Shown: positions 8,175 to 13,751 of the stretch, piece after piece
How positions within the stretch are numbered: the first letter of the stretch is position 1
How the letters are laid out: each line of letters starts with the position of its first letter
Program-made: the position numbers and the translations under genes
Source of the DNA: Actinobacteria bacterium casp-actino8
GTDB lineage: Bacteria > Actinomycetota > Acidimicrobiia > Acidimicrobiales > Ilumatobacteraceae
DNA length: 13,751 nt
Assembly (NCBI GenBank): GCA_001510455.1
Contig: LFFH01000035.1
Span: 1-13,751 of the forward strand
Direction: 5' to 3'
The notes under the pieces: model-generated
Told to the model about the DNA's origin: nothing
Database searches by the model: none
Seen by the model: only the letters and a program-made list of their open reading frames with translations

Positions 8175-9644
8175 CTAGAAGTCGAGAGCCGAGAGGTCCG
8201 GTATCCATCCCTCGACTCGGGTCACAGCCTCGGACCATTCACCTCGCCACGACGCTCGATCGATGCTCGGATCCGGCTCGACGATCGAACTCGGGCGCCA
8301 CAGGTGGGCGATGTCGGCGAGGTCGCCCCACACTCCGAGCGACAGGCCGGCGAGGAACGCCGCCCCGAGGGTCGTGGCTTCGGTGACCGGTGAGACGCCG
8401 ATCGGACGCCCGGTGGCCGTGGCCAGGGCGGCCACGAAGGTGGGGTTCTGGCTCATGCCGCCATCGATACGAATTTCGTCGACGCGGAGCAGAGGATGAT
8501 CGGCCAAGGCGGCCTCCATGAGATCGGCACCACGGTGGGCGATTCCTTCCAGGACCGCCCGCACGATGTGGGCTCTCGTCGAGCCGCGCGTGAGTCCGAA
8601 GATTCCGCCGCGTGCGCCGTAGTCCCAGTGGGGGGTCGCCAGACCGAGCAGGGCCGGAACGAAAAAGACACCTTCGGCCGTCGGGCACGTCGATGCGATG
8701 TCGTGGGTCGCGGCGGCCGACGGAGCGAGGCCCATGTCGTCGACGAGCCATTCGACGGCACTACCGGCCGACAGCATGATCGCTTCCGAACCCCACGTGA
8801 GTCGTCCGGACCGACTCCAGGCGACGATCGGGAACGTGCCATGGCTCGACCGATCGGGTGACAGTGGAGGAGAGTCACCGGTGACCATGTCGAACATTCC
8901 ACCGGTGCCGAATGTGCACTTGGCGAGACCAGTGGTCACGCACGACTGTCCCATGAGCGATGCTTGCTGGTCGCCGACGAGGGCTGCGATGACGGGTGAT
9001 CCCGGAAGTGCACTCGCCTCTCCGATCGATCCCGACGAATCGACGATGTCGGGCAGCATCGACACGTCGACTCCCATGAGAGACGACACCCGTTCGTTCC
9101 AGTGCGGTGGACCTTCGGTGAAAGAGGCGAGGCCGGTGACAGCGGCGTTGGAGTGATCGGTGACGTGCAATCGTGCGGCGCCGGACAGGTTCCAGGCGAT
9201 CCACGAATCGACCGTGCCGATGCAGACGTCGGAGCGATCGTGATCACCCAGGTTCTGCAGGAGCCAGCGTGCCTTGGTCGCCGTTTGGTTCGGGGCGAGC
9301 GCGAGGCCGTGCTCGAGGCGAAGGCCGATGCAGTCCCCGACGGTTCGTAGGTCCTGCCATCCGATCCCAGGCGCAAGAGCGCGACCGGTGGAGCGACTCC
9401 AGGCGATCGTGGTCGCTCGCTGCGCGGTGATTCCCACCCCGTCGACCGGACCGGCCTCGCGCAGGGCCAGGTGCGCGACCTCGAGAACGTGACGAGCCAT
9501 CTCGTCGGCGTCGAACTCGACGAGTCCGGGGGCGGGAGTCGACGGTGCGAATGAACGATGGTGAAGCGCGGTGACCCGCGCGTCAGGAGTGACGACCGCG
9601 GCACGAAGTCCGCTCGTTCCCACGTCGATCACGAGAATCGACAT
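8175..9644 (-). CDS. FGGY-family carbohydrate kinase, glycerol kinase-like
   Basis: A 489-residue cytoplasmic ATP-dependent kinase of the FGGY fold. The phosphate-binding loop DVGTSGLR is at residues 7-14. WQDLRT is at 96-101, GDQQ at 224-227 holds the catalytic-base Asp225, FGTGG at 245-249, the GK-like GIFGLTRGSTRAHI at 347-360, and DGGMSQN at 394-400. Overall it is closest to glycerol kinase, but the substrate pocket differs. Where glycerol kinases read QRET, this protein reads QRAT, with Ala77 replacing the glycerol-binding Glu. The PYF of the PYFSGTK motif is PNQ (118-120), replacing the substrate Tyr with Asn119. Arg76, Trp96 and Asp225 are kept. The substrate may therefore be a related polyol or triose rather than glycerol. 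Its ATG overlaps the TGA of the upstream membrane-protein gene by one base, so translation is coupled in the glpD operon. Confidence 0.88.
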   Translation of the reverse strand: MSILVIDVGTSGLRAAVVTPDARVTALHHRSFAPSTPAPGLVEFDADEMARHVLEVAHLALREAGPVDGVGITAQRATTIAWSRSTGRALAPGIGWQDLRTVGDCIGLRLEHGLALAPNQTATKARWLLQNLGDHDRSDVCIGTVDSWIAWNLSGAARLHVTDHSNAAVTGLASFTEGPPHWNERVSSLMGVDVSMLPDIVDSSGSIGEASALPGSPVIAALVGDQQASLMGQSCVTTGLAKCTFGTGGMFDMVTGDSPPLSPDRSSHGTFPIVAWSRSGRLTWGSEAIMLSAGSAVEWLVDDMGLAPSAAATHDIASTCPTAEGVFFVPALLGLATPHWDYGARGGIFGLTRGSTRAHIVRAVLEGIAHRGADLMEAALADHPLLRVDEIRIDGGMSQNPTFVAALATATGRPIGVSPVTEATTLGAAFLAGLSLGVWGDLADIAHLWRPSSIVEPDPSIDRASWRGEWSEAVTRVEGWIPDLSALDF

Positions 9645-10105
9645 CAGGTTCCCGTCGGTGGTTCACGAAGCGCCGACGGCCGGACGCCGCGATCCTGCAA
9701 GTACGAACCGAGGAATCCACCGAAGACACCCATCGCCAGCGCGACCGTCAGGTTGAAGAGAACTCCGCTCCATCGGACGTCTCCGCCCCGAGCGATCTTC
9801 ACGACGATGAGAATCGCTTGAGGAACCAGGTAGGTGATCCCGGCTGTGACGATCCCGTGCGACAGCGGCGTTCGGCGAGTCTGATGCCAGGCGGCGACAC
9901 CGGCGCCGAGCAAGAAGCCGACGGCGGCTCCGAACGACAAGAGGGCGGCGAGGGCGGCTCGTCCGCCCTCCGGTGTCGAGTCACCGGCCACGAGTCGGGC
10001 GGCGACCGAAAAAGGCACGGCGAACACGAGAGCGACCGAACCGCCGGCTCGGATCGCGCGCCGATCCCAGCGGCTGGGTGTGTGAGCGTCAGGTTGCGAA
10101 GGCAT
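9644..10105 (-). CDS. Small four-helix integral membrane protein, function unknown
   Basis: A 153-residue protein with a charged N-terminus and four predicted membrane helices at about 19-41, 50-73, 82-104 and 113-136. The last is Gly-rich, with GVFGGFLGSYL near its end. A short polar tail follows. I do not recognise a family with confidence; the layout recalls small YrzE/TIGR04086-type membrane proteins. The ATG at 10105 lies inside the end of the flavoprotein gene (17-base overlap) and its TGA shares one base with the kinase ATG, so it is co-translated with both. Position suggests an accessory or transport role in the glycerol(-phosphate) pathway, but no transporter signature is visible. 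Confidence 0.75.
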   Translation of the reverse strand: MPSQPDAHTPSRWDRRAIRAGGSVALVFAVPFSVAARLVAGDSTPEGGRAALAALLSFGAAVGFLLGAGVAAWHQTRRTPLSHGIVTAGITYLVPQAILIVVKIARGGDVRWSGVLFNLTVALAMGVFGGFLGSYLQDRGVRPSALREPPTGT

Positions 10106-11570
10106 CGTCGAGTCCCATCTTTCCCGGATTCAGGATGCCATGAGGATCGAGTGCTCGCTTGATCGCGATGAGCACGTCGAGTCCGGTTCCGAGCGCCTCG
10201 CGGACGTACGGCGCGCGATTGAGCCCGATGCCGTGGTGGTGGCTGAGATTTCCGCCGGCGGAGAGCACGGCGCGGGTGCCGGCGTCCCAGAGTCGGCGGT
10301 AGAGCCCCTCGAAGTCGGCGTCGTCGTCGGTGGGTCGGGCGGCGAACGTGAAGTACAGACACGCACCGTCGGTGTAACTATGCGAGAGGTGACAGGTGGC
10401 GGTGCGAGCACCGGCTTCGGTGAGGGCCCGGCGCGCCTCGTGGAAGACATGAGCCAGACGGAGCCACGGACCGGCGATCTCCATGGTGTCGATCACGTAG
10501 TTCTTCCGTGTGAGAGCTTGTAGTCCGCTCGTGTCGTTGCGGTGCTCGAGCCATGCATCGACCAGTGAGGAATCGAGTGGTCGGCAGCCGTCGGTCGCCA
10601 GTGCCTCCTCGTCGACGATCGACATGGACGCATCCACCGAAGCCACGTCACCCTCGTCGAGAACGAGGAGAACACAGTCGCTTCCGTCGCCACCACGACC
10701 CCGTGCACTCTCCTCGGCGTCGTAGAGCCGAAGGACGGCCGGGGTTCCCCCTCGTTGCATGACGCGTCGACAGGAGTCGAGCCCGGACTCGAAATCACGA
10801 AAGGCGTAGGCCGCTCGACGTTCGGAGACCGGTGACGGATGAGCGCGGAGCCAGACGCGTGTCACGATGCCGAGGGTTCCCTCACTGCCGAGGAACAGTT
10901 GCGTGAGATCGGGTCCGGCCGAAGCGGCGGGTGCTCCTCCGGTGCGCACGACGCGCCCGTCGGCGAGAACCACCTCCAGGCCGACGACCATGTCCTCGAC
11001 CTTGCCGTAACGCGTCGAGTACTGGCCGGCGCCGCGGCACGCGACCCAACCACCCACCGTGGCGATGTCGAAGCTCTGGGGATAGTGGCCGATCGTCATG
11101 CCGTAGTGAGAGAGGTGTTCCTCGAGGTCGGGTCCGAACGTTCCGGGTCGAACGTCGACCACGAGCGACACGTCGTCGACGTCGTTGACGCCTTGCATCG
11201 CCGACATGTCGAGGACCACTCCACCGTGGCGTGGGATCGCAGCCCCGCACACTCCGCTGCGACCACCAACCGGAGTGAGCGGGACCCGCTCTCGGTGGCA
11301 GATCGACGCGATGCGAGCAACGTCATCCGTCGAGTTCGGTCGGCAGACGACAGTACAGATGGCGGGTACTTCACCGCGAAGTGCCCATCGCATCGTGAGA
11401 GGCCACCAGTCGCGGCTCGCCTGAACGCGATCGTCGACTTCGGTCGACGTCGCACAGATGGCCGACAGCTCGCTCACCACATGGTCGGCGACCGCTGTCG
11501 ACGTCCACCGCGAGGAGGGAGACTCGCCGGGACCAACGACCAGTTCGATCGGTTCGGTGATCTCACGCAT
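10089..11570 (-). CDS. FAD-binding oxidase-family protein, alkyl-dihydroxyacetonephosphate synthase-like
   Basis: A 493-residue flavoprotein of the vanillyl-alcohol-oxidase/PCMH superfamily. The FAD pyrophosphate motif PVGGRSGV is at 100-107. The stretch from GHYPQSFD (161-168) through TVGGWV and RGAGQYSTRYGKVED (to 193) is characteristic of AGPS rather than of lactate or glycolate oxidases. LGSEGTLG is at 227-234. The C-terminal half keeps AGPS landmarks: DTMEIAGPW (361-369), Tyr406 in CLYFTF, and the triple His HHH at 444-446. In eukaryotes AGPS swaps the acyl group of acyl-DHAP for a fatty alcohol, using FAD without net redox. The bacterial substrate is not established. It lacks the long N-terminal extension of the eukaryotic enzyme. 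The ATG at 11570 overlaps the glpD stop by eight bases, with GAGGA at 11579-11583. The longer open frame to 11807 lies inside glpD and is not used. Confidence 0.85.
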   Translation of the reverse strand: MREITEPIELVVGPGESPSSRWTSTAVADHVVSELSAICATSTEVDDRVQASRDWWPLTMRWALRGEVPAICTVVCRPNSTDDVARIASICHRERVPLTPVGGRSGVCGAAIPRHGGVVLDMSAMQGVNDVDDVSLVVDVRPGTFGPDLEEHLSHYGMTIGHYPQSFDIATVGGWVACRGAGQYSTRYGKVEDMVVGLEVVLADGRVVRTGGAPAASAGPDLTQLFLGSEGTLGIVTRVWLRAHPSPVSERRAAYAFRDFESGLDSCRRVMQRGGTPAVLRLYDAEESARGRGGDGSDCVLLVLDEGDVASVDASMSIVDEEALATDGCRPLDSSLVDAWLEHRNDTSGLQALTRKNYVIDTMEIAGPWLRLAHVFHEARRALTEAGARTATCHLSHSYTDGACLYFTFAARPTDDDADFEGLYRRLWDAGTRAVLSAGGNLSHHHGIGLNRAPYVREALGTGLDVLIAIKRALDPHGILNPGKMGLDDAFAT

Positions 11571-13107
11571 GCAGTTCGTCCTCTCGGAGTTGGGCGGCGG
11601 TTCGTTCGTGCTCGCAGATCTCGACGAAGTGAGCGACTTCCGTTGCTTCGCGTTCGGTGTTCCAGCCGAGGATCGGAGCCATGAGACGAGCGACCTCGGG
11701 GGCCGCCCGCTCGGCTCCGTCGCGGTCGACGAGAAGAGCGCGGGTACGACGTGACAGAACGTCCTCGACCGAAGTCGACATTTCATGACGTGCCGCGTGA
11801 ACGACATCGGCCCGTCGATACGGGAGGCCGTCGATCAGGGTCGCACCGAGCGACGGATCGCGTCGGATCAATTCGTCGATCTCGCGGTCACGACGGCCGT
11901 CGTGACCGAAGAGTCGGAGTCGTTTGGTTCGACATCGGGCCCGTCGTCCGAGTCGTCCCAGTACGACGTCGACGGTGTCCTCGGCCATACGACGGTAGGT
12001 GGTCAGCTTTCCTCCGGTGATCGTGATGGTTCCGTCGTCACCCGTGGTGACGAGATGACGGCGCGACAAGTCGGCGGTGCGGCCCGACGTCGCGTCGTCG
12101 TTCACGACGAGGGGACGAAGTCCGGCCCACGTACCGGTGACATCGGCTGCTGTCACACCCGTGGTCACGCTCGCGTTGAGAGCGCGCAACACGTAGTCGA
12201 TGTCGTCGCGCGTGCACTGAGGGTCATCGAGTGGACCGTCGTATCCGGTGTCGGTGGTTCCGACGTACGTGTGCGAGAAAGTTCCATCGGGTCGTGGTCC
12301 CCACGGAACGACGAAGAGGGAGCGCCGATCCTTCGGGACCGGTATCACGACGGCGATCGAGTTCCGAACCTTCGCCCACGGGACGGTGAGATGGACACCT
12401 TTGGCGGGACGGGTCGGCACGTGAGGGTTCCAGACGCCCGTTGCATCCACGACGACACGAGCGCGAACGTCGATCGGGCGACCGTCGAGTTCGACTCGAC
12501 GATCACCGACGTGTCGAACTCGGTTGATCACGACCGCACCCAACTCGGCGGCCGTGCGGGCCAGGGACAGGCAGAGACCGGCGTCGTCGGCTTCGGCGTC
12601 GTAGTAGACGTACGCCGAAGCCAGGCGCTCGGCGTTCATGGTCGGCATGTAGGACAGCGCCTTGTTGCGGCGGGCTCGACGATGGAGGCGCCCGATGCGC
12701 CAACCGCCGGTCACGTCGTACATCCAGAGCGCCGACCCGAGAGCTCGGGCGATCTTTTTCGACACCACCCCGTCCTTGGTGAGGATCGGGATCATGAAGG
12801 GCAGAACCCGAACCAGGTGAGGGGCATTTCGATAGAGCCGCTGACGCTCGTGAAGGGCTTCGTACACCAAACGGACGTCACCTTGTTGGAGATAGCGAAG
12901 TCCGCCGTGGACGAGTTTGGAACTTTTCGACGACGTTCCACTGGCGAAGTCGTCCCGCTCCACGAGAGCGACTCGTAAGCCACGCGAGGCGGCGTCGACG
13001 GCCACTCCGAGGCCGGTCACTCCGCCACCGACGATCAGGACGTCAAATTCCTCGTCGGCGAGCGCTCGGCCCATCGTCGAACGGTCGAAGGTACGAGATA
13101 CGGGCAC
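11563..13107 (-). CDS. glpD: FAD-dependent glycerol-3-phosphate dehydrogenase
   Basis: A 514-residue GlpD/GlpA-type flavoenzyme that oxidises sn-glycerol-3-phosphate to DHAP and passes electrons to quinone at the membrane. The FAD motif VGGGVTGLG is at 26-34 and ends in E50 of the second strand. GTSSKSSKLVHGGLRYL (57-73) carries the substrate Arg71. H239 lies in KGVHLTVPW, R331 in AGLRPL, and ITGGKLTTYR (363-372) supplies K367 and R372. The C-terminal DAO_C-type domain includes HAARHEMSTSVEDVLSRRTR (437-456). The GTG at 13107 is chosen because TACTCT ends exactly six bases upstream, the leaderless arrangement. The frame is open to a GTG at 13146, which lacks a ribosome site and adds 13 residues. 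It is the first gene of the operon. Divergent from perR. Confidence 0.92.
   Translation of the reverse strand: MPVSRTFDRSTMGRALADEEFDVLIVGGGVTGLGVAVDAASRGLRVALVERDDFASGTSSKSSKLVHGGLRYLQQGDVRLVYEALHERQRLYRNAPHLVRVLPFMIPILTKDGVVSKKIARALGSALWMYDVTGGWRIGRLHRRARRNKALSYMPTMNAERLASAYVYYDAEADDAGLCLSLARTAAELGAVVINRVRHVGDRRVELDGRPIDVRARVVVDATGVWNPHVPTRPAKGVHLTVPWAKVRNSIAVVIPVPKDRRSLFVVPWGPRPDGTFSHTYVGTTDTGYDGPLDDPQCTRDDIDYVLRALNASVTTGVTAADVTGTWAGLRPLVVNDDATSGRTADLSRRHLVTTGDDGTITITGGKLTTYRRMAEDTVDVVLGRLGRRARCRTKRLRLFGHDGRRDREIDELIRRDPSLGATLIDGLPYRRADVVHAARHEMSTSVEDVLSRRTRALLVDRDGAERAAPEVARLMAPILGWNTEREATEVAHFVEICEHERTAAQLREDELHA
11579..11583 (-). promoter_or_regulatory. Ribosome binding site of the AGPS-like gene inside glpD
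   Basis: GAGGA on the minus strand lies eight bases before the ATG at 11570, within the last codons of glpD. It fixes the start and indicates that the two genes are read from one message. Confidence 0.7.
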
Positions 13108-13113
13108 GCGCAA

Positions 13114-13119
13114 AGAGTA
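13114..13119 (-). promoter_or_regulatory. glpD: Candidate leaderless -10 element (TACTCT) of glpD operon
   Basis: TACTCT on the minus strand is followed by exactly six bases and then GTG at 13107, so the predicted transcription start is the start codon. No Shine-Dalgarno precedes this GTG. The -35 region has no good match; an imperfect dyad centred near 13144 covers it. Confidence 0.5.
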
Positions 13120-13134
13120 GTCGGGGCTCTCTGA

Positions 13135-13154
13135 GACAGTTTTCACAGAATGTC
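13135..13154. promoter_or_regulatory. Imperfect 20-bp dyad, candidate operator between perR and glpD
   Basis: GACA at 13135-13138 faces TGTC at 13151-13154 with an A/T-rich centre; six of ten base pairs are symmetric. Its centre is about 37 bases upstream of the predicted glpD start and 59 upstream of perR. It is the only A/T-rich patch of this intergenic region. It does not clearly match the B. subtilis PerR box, so regulator and function are open. Confidence 0.25.
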
Positions 13155-13191
13155 AATCTGCACGAATTGCGAACGAGCAGTGAGTGAGACG

Positions 13192-13197
13192 TACGCT
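13192..13197 (+). promoter_or_regulatory. perR: Candidate leaderless -10 element (TACGCT) of perR
   Basis: TACGCT is followed by six bases and then ATG at 13204, the spacing of a leaderless actinobacterial promoter. A TTGCGA at 13168-13173 lies upstream with an 18-base spacer and is a weak -35 candidate. No ribosome site precedes the ATG. Confidence 0.5.
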
Positions 13198-13203
13198 CTC
13201 GTC

Positions 13204-13680
13204 ATGCGATCACCGGCGGAACTGAGCGAAGCCTTTCGGGCCTCGGGTCTGAAGGTGACGCCTCAGCGACAGTTGTTGTTCCGGCTCATGCACGACAACG
13301 ACTGTCATCCAACAGCCGATGCTCTGTTCGCCGAAGCCTCGGCGCAGATGCCGGGCATCTCGTTGCGGACGGTGTATCAGACCCTCACCGATCTGGCGGC
13401 CATGGGTGAATTGCGCTCTCTCGATCTCGGGACGGGTGCCACCCGTTTCGATCCCAACATCGACGATCACCACCACGTGGTGTGTGATCTGTGCGGTGAA
13501 GTTCGTGACGTCTACGTGTCGGGGGCCGACGGCCTCCCCGTGGACGGACTCGACGGTTTCGAGGTTCGGGAAGCCTCGATTCTGTTCAAAGGTGTCTGCC
13601 CTCGGTGCGCCGTGGGTCATGACATGGCAAGTCCCACGTCAACAACCCCCATCAACCCAGCAAAGGAGAAGTTGTCATGA
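13204..13680 (+). CDS. perR: Fur-family regulator, PerR-type peroxide sensor
   Basis: A 158-residue DNA-binding repressor. The winged helix covers about 1-80, with GLKVTPQR (15-22) and the recognition helix ISLRTVYQTL (52-61). The regulatory metal ligands of B. subtilis PerR have counterparts at matching spacing: H35, D83 (in RFD), H89, H91 and D102. An Asp at position 83 rather than Glu favours a peroxide sensor over an iron-sensing Fur. The structural zinc site is C94, C97, C132 and C135. Metal-catalysed oxidation of the sensing His residues would release it from DNA. The ATG at 13204 matches the family N-terminus and lies six bases after a TACGCT -10. The frame is open to an ATG at 13150, which would add 18 residues without a ribosome site. 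The stop overlaps the rubrerythrin ATG, implying autoregulated co-expression. Confidence 0.9.
   Translation: MRSPAELSEAFRASGLKVTPQRQLLFRLMHDNDCHPTADALFAEASAQMPGISLRTVYQTLTDLAAMGELRSLDLGTGATRFDPNIDDHHHVVCDLCGEVRDVYVSGADGLPVDGLDGFEVREASILFKGVCPRCAVGHDMASPTSTTPINPAKEKLS
13662..13668 (+). promoter_or_regulatory. rbr: Strong ribosome binding site of rubrerythrin inside perR
   Basis: AAAGGAG lies eight bases before the ATG at 13677, within the last codons of perR. It is among the strongest Shine-Dalgarno matches in the window and suggests high rubrerythrin output from the bicistronic message. Confidence 0.75.
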
Positions 13681-13751
13681 GCCTGAAGGGCACCAAGACA
13701 CACGAGAACCTGAAGCACGCGTTCGCCGGCGAGAGCCAGGCCAACCGTCGT
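13677..13751 (+). CDS. rbr: Rubrerythrin, N-terminal fragment cut by window end
   Basis: Only 25 codons are visible. They read MSLKGTKTHENLKHAFAGES followed by QANRR, the highly conserved start of rubrerythrin, including the Glu of AGES that is a di-iron ligand. Rubrerythrin reduces hydrogen peroxide to water in the cytoplasm, using a di-iron centre and in the classical form a rubredoxin-like domain. Whether that C-terminal domain is present lies beyond the window. The ATG overlaps the perR stop (ATGA), a pairing known from other bacteria where PerR controls rubrerythrin. Confidence 0.85.
   Translation, partial: MSLKGTKTHENLKHAFAGESQANRR

Noticed and set aside
8159..8178. Short inverted repeat (CCTAG/CTAGG) after the kinase stop as a possible terminator
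   Set aside because: Only a five-base stem with a ten-base loop and no U run; too weak to call.
8125..8238. Extended start for the cytoplasmic ferritin-like gene
   Set aside because: Overlaps the kinase coding end and ignores the strong AAAGGA site before the GTG at 8124.
10839..11684. 281-codon plus-strand open frame opposite the AGPS-like gene
   Set aside because: Antisense shadow of a strongly conserved flavoprotein; no domain and no ribosome site of note.
11785..12978. 397-codon plus-strand open frame opposite glpD
   Set aside because: It is antisense to a clearly conserved GlpD, has no recognisable domain, and is biased in composition as expected of a GC-rich shadow frame.
13151..13156. 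Perfect TTGACA (-35-like) on the minus strand
   Set aside because: At 17 bases downstream there is no -10 match, and it is 31 bases from the TACTCT of glpD.
13150..13203. Extended PerR start adding a CxxC-containing N-terminus
   Set aside because: No ribosome site, and the region holds the predicted promoter; PerR proteins normally begin about where 13204 does.

Overview
This 13.75 kb window looks like ordinary chromosome from a high-GC actinobacterium, most plausibly of the Acidimicrobiia. That placement is inferred from gene content and style, not from a search. The signs are a DUF222/HNH-type protein, a CWB2-repeat cell-wall protein, a CYP125-like P450, several TANNNT promoters that put the start codon at the transcription start, and dense, mostly minus-strand gene packing. 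I see no insertion sequence, integrase, CRISPR array or tRNA. All genes appear intact, except that the first and last are cut by the window edges.

Layout. Bases 1-400 hold the C-terminal end of an HNH endonuclease-like protein. It meets a convergent short-chain dehydrogenase (397-1362, minus) at a CTAG that supplies both stop codons. Next comes a plus-strand run: an exported M15 peptidase with three CWB2 repeats (1467-3296), a CapA-family lipoprotein (3299-4513) and thymidine kinase (4527-5135). A CYP125-like cytochrome P450 (5140-6396, minus) converges on tdk. Upstream of the P450 is the gene for the RNase P RNA, rnpB (about 6437-6798, minus), closed by a 19-bp terminal helix. Then come two ferritin-like proteins in tandem, one cytoplasmic and one a Tat-exported lipoprotein (7627-8124 and 6821-7624, minus).

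The most interesting block is a tightly coupled minus-strand operon from 13107 down to 8175. Its order is FAD-dependent glycerol-3-phosphate dehydrogenase, an alkyl-DHAP-synthase-like flavoprotein, a small four-helix membrane protein, and a glycerol-kinase-like FGGY kinase whose glycerol-contacting residues are partly changed. Each neighbouring pair overlaps by 1-17 bases. A route from a glycerol-like substrate through a G3P/DHAP-type intermediate to an ether- or acyl-DHAP derivative is a reasonable hypothesis. It would be either an ether-lipid synthesis module or a pathway for a modified glycerol compound.

Divergent from that operon is a PerR-type peroxide regulator (13204-13680), which overlaps the start of rubrerythrin (13677 onward) by ATGA. 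The 96-bp region between perR and glpD holds back-to-back leaderless-type promoters and an imperfect dyad that could be an operator. PerR-rubrerythrin is a classic peroxide-defence pair. The two ferritin-like proteins may add iron handling, but nothing here links them to it directly.
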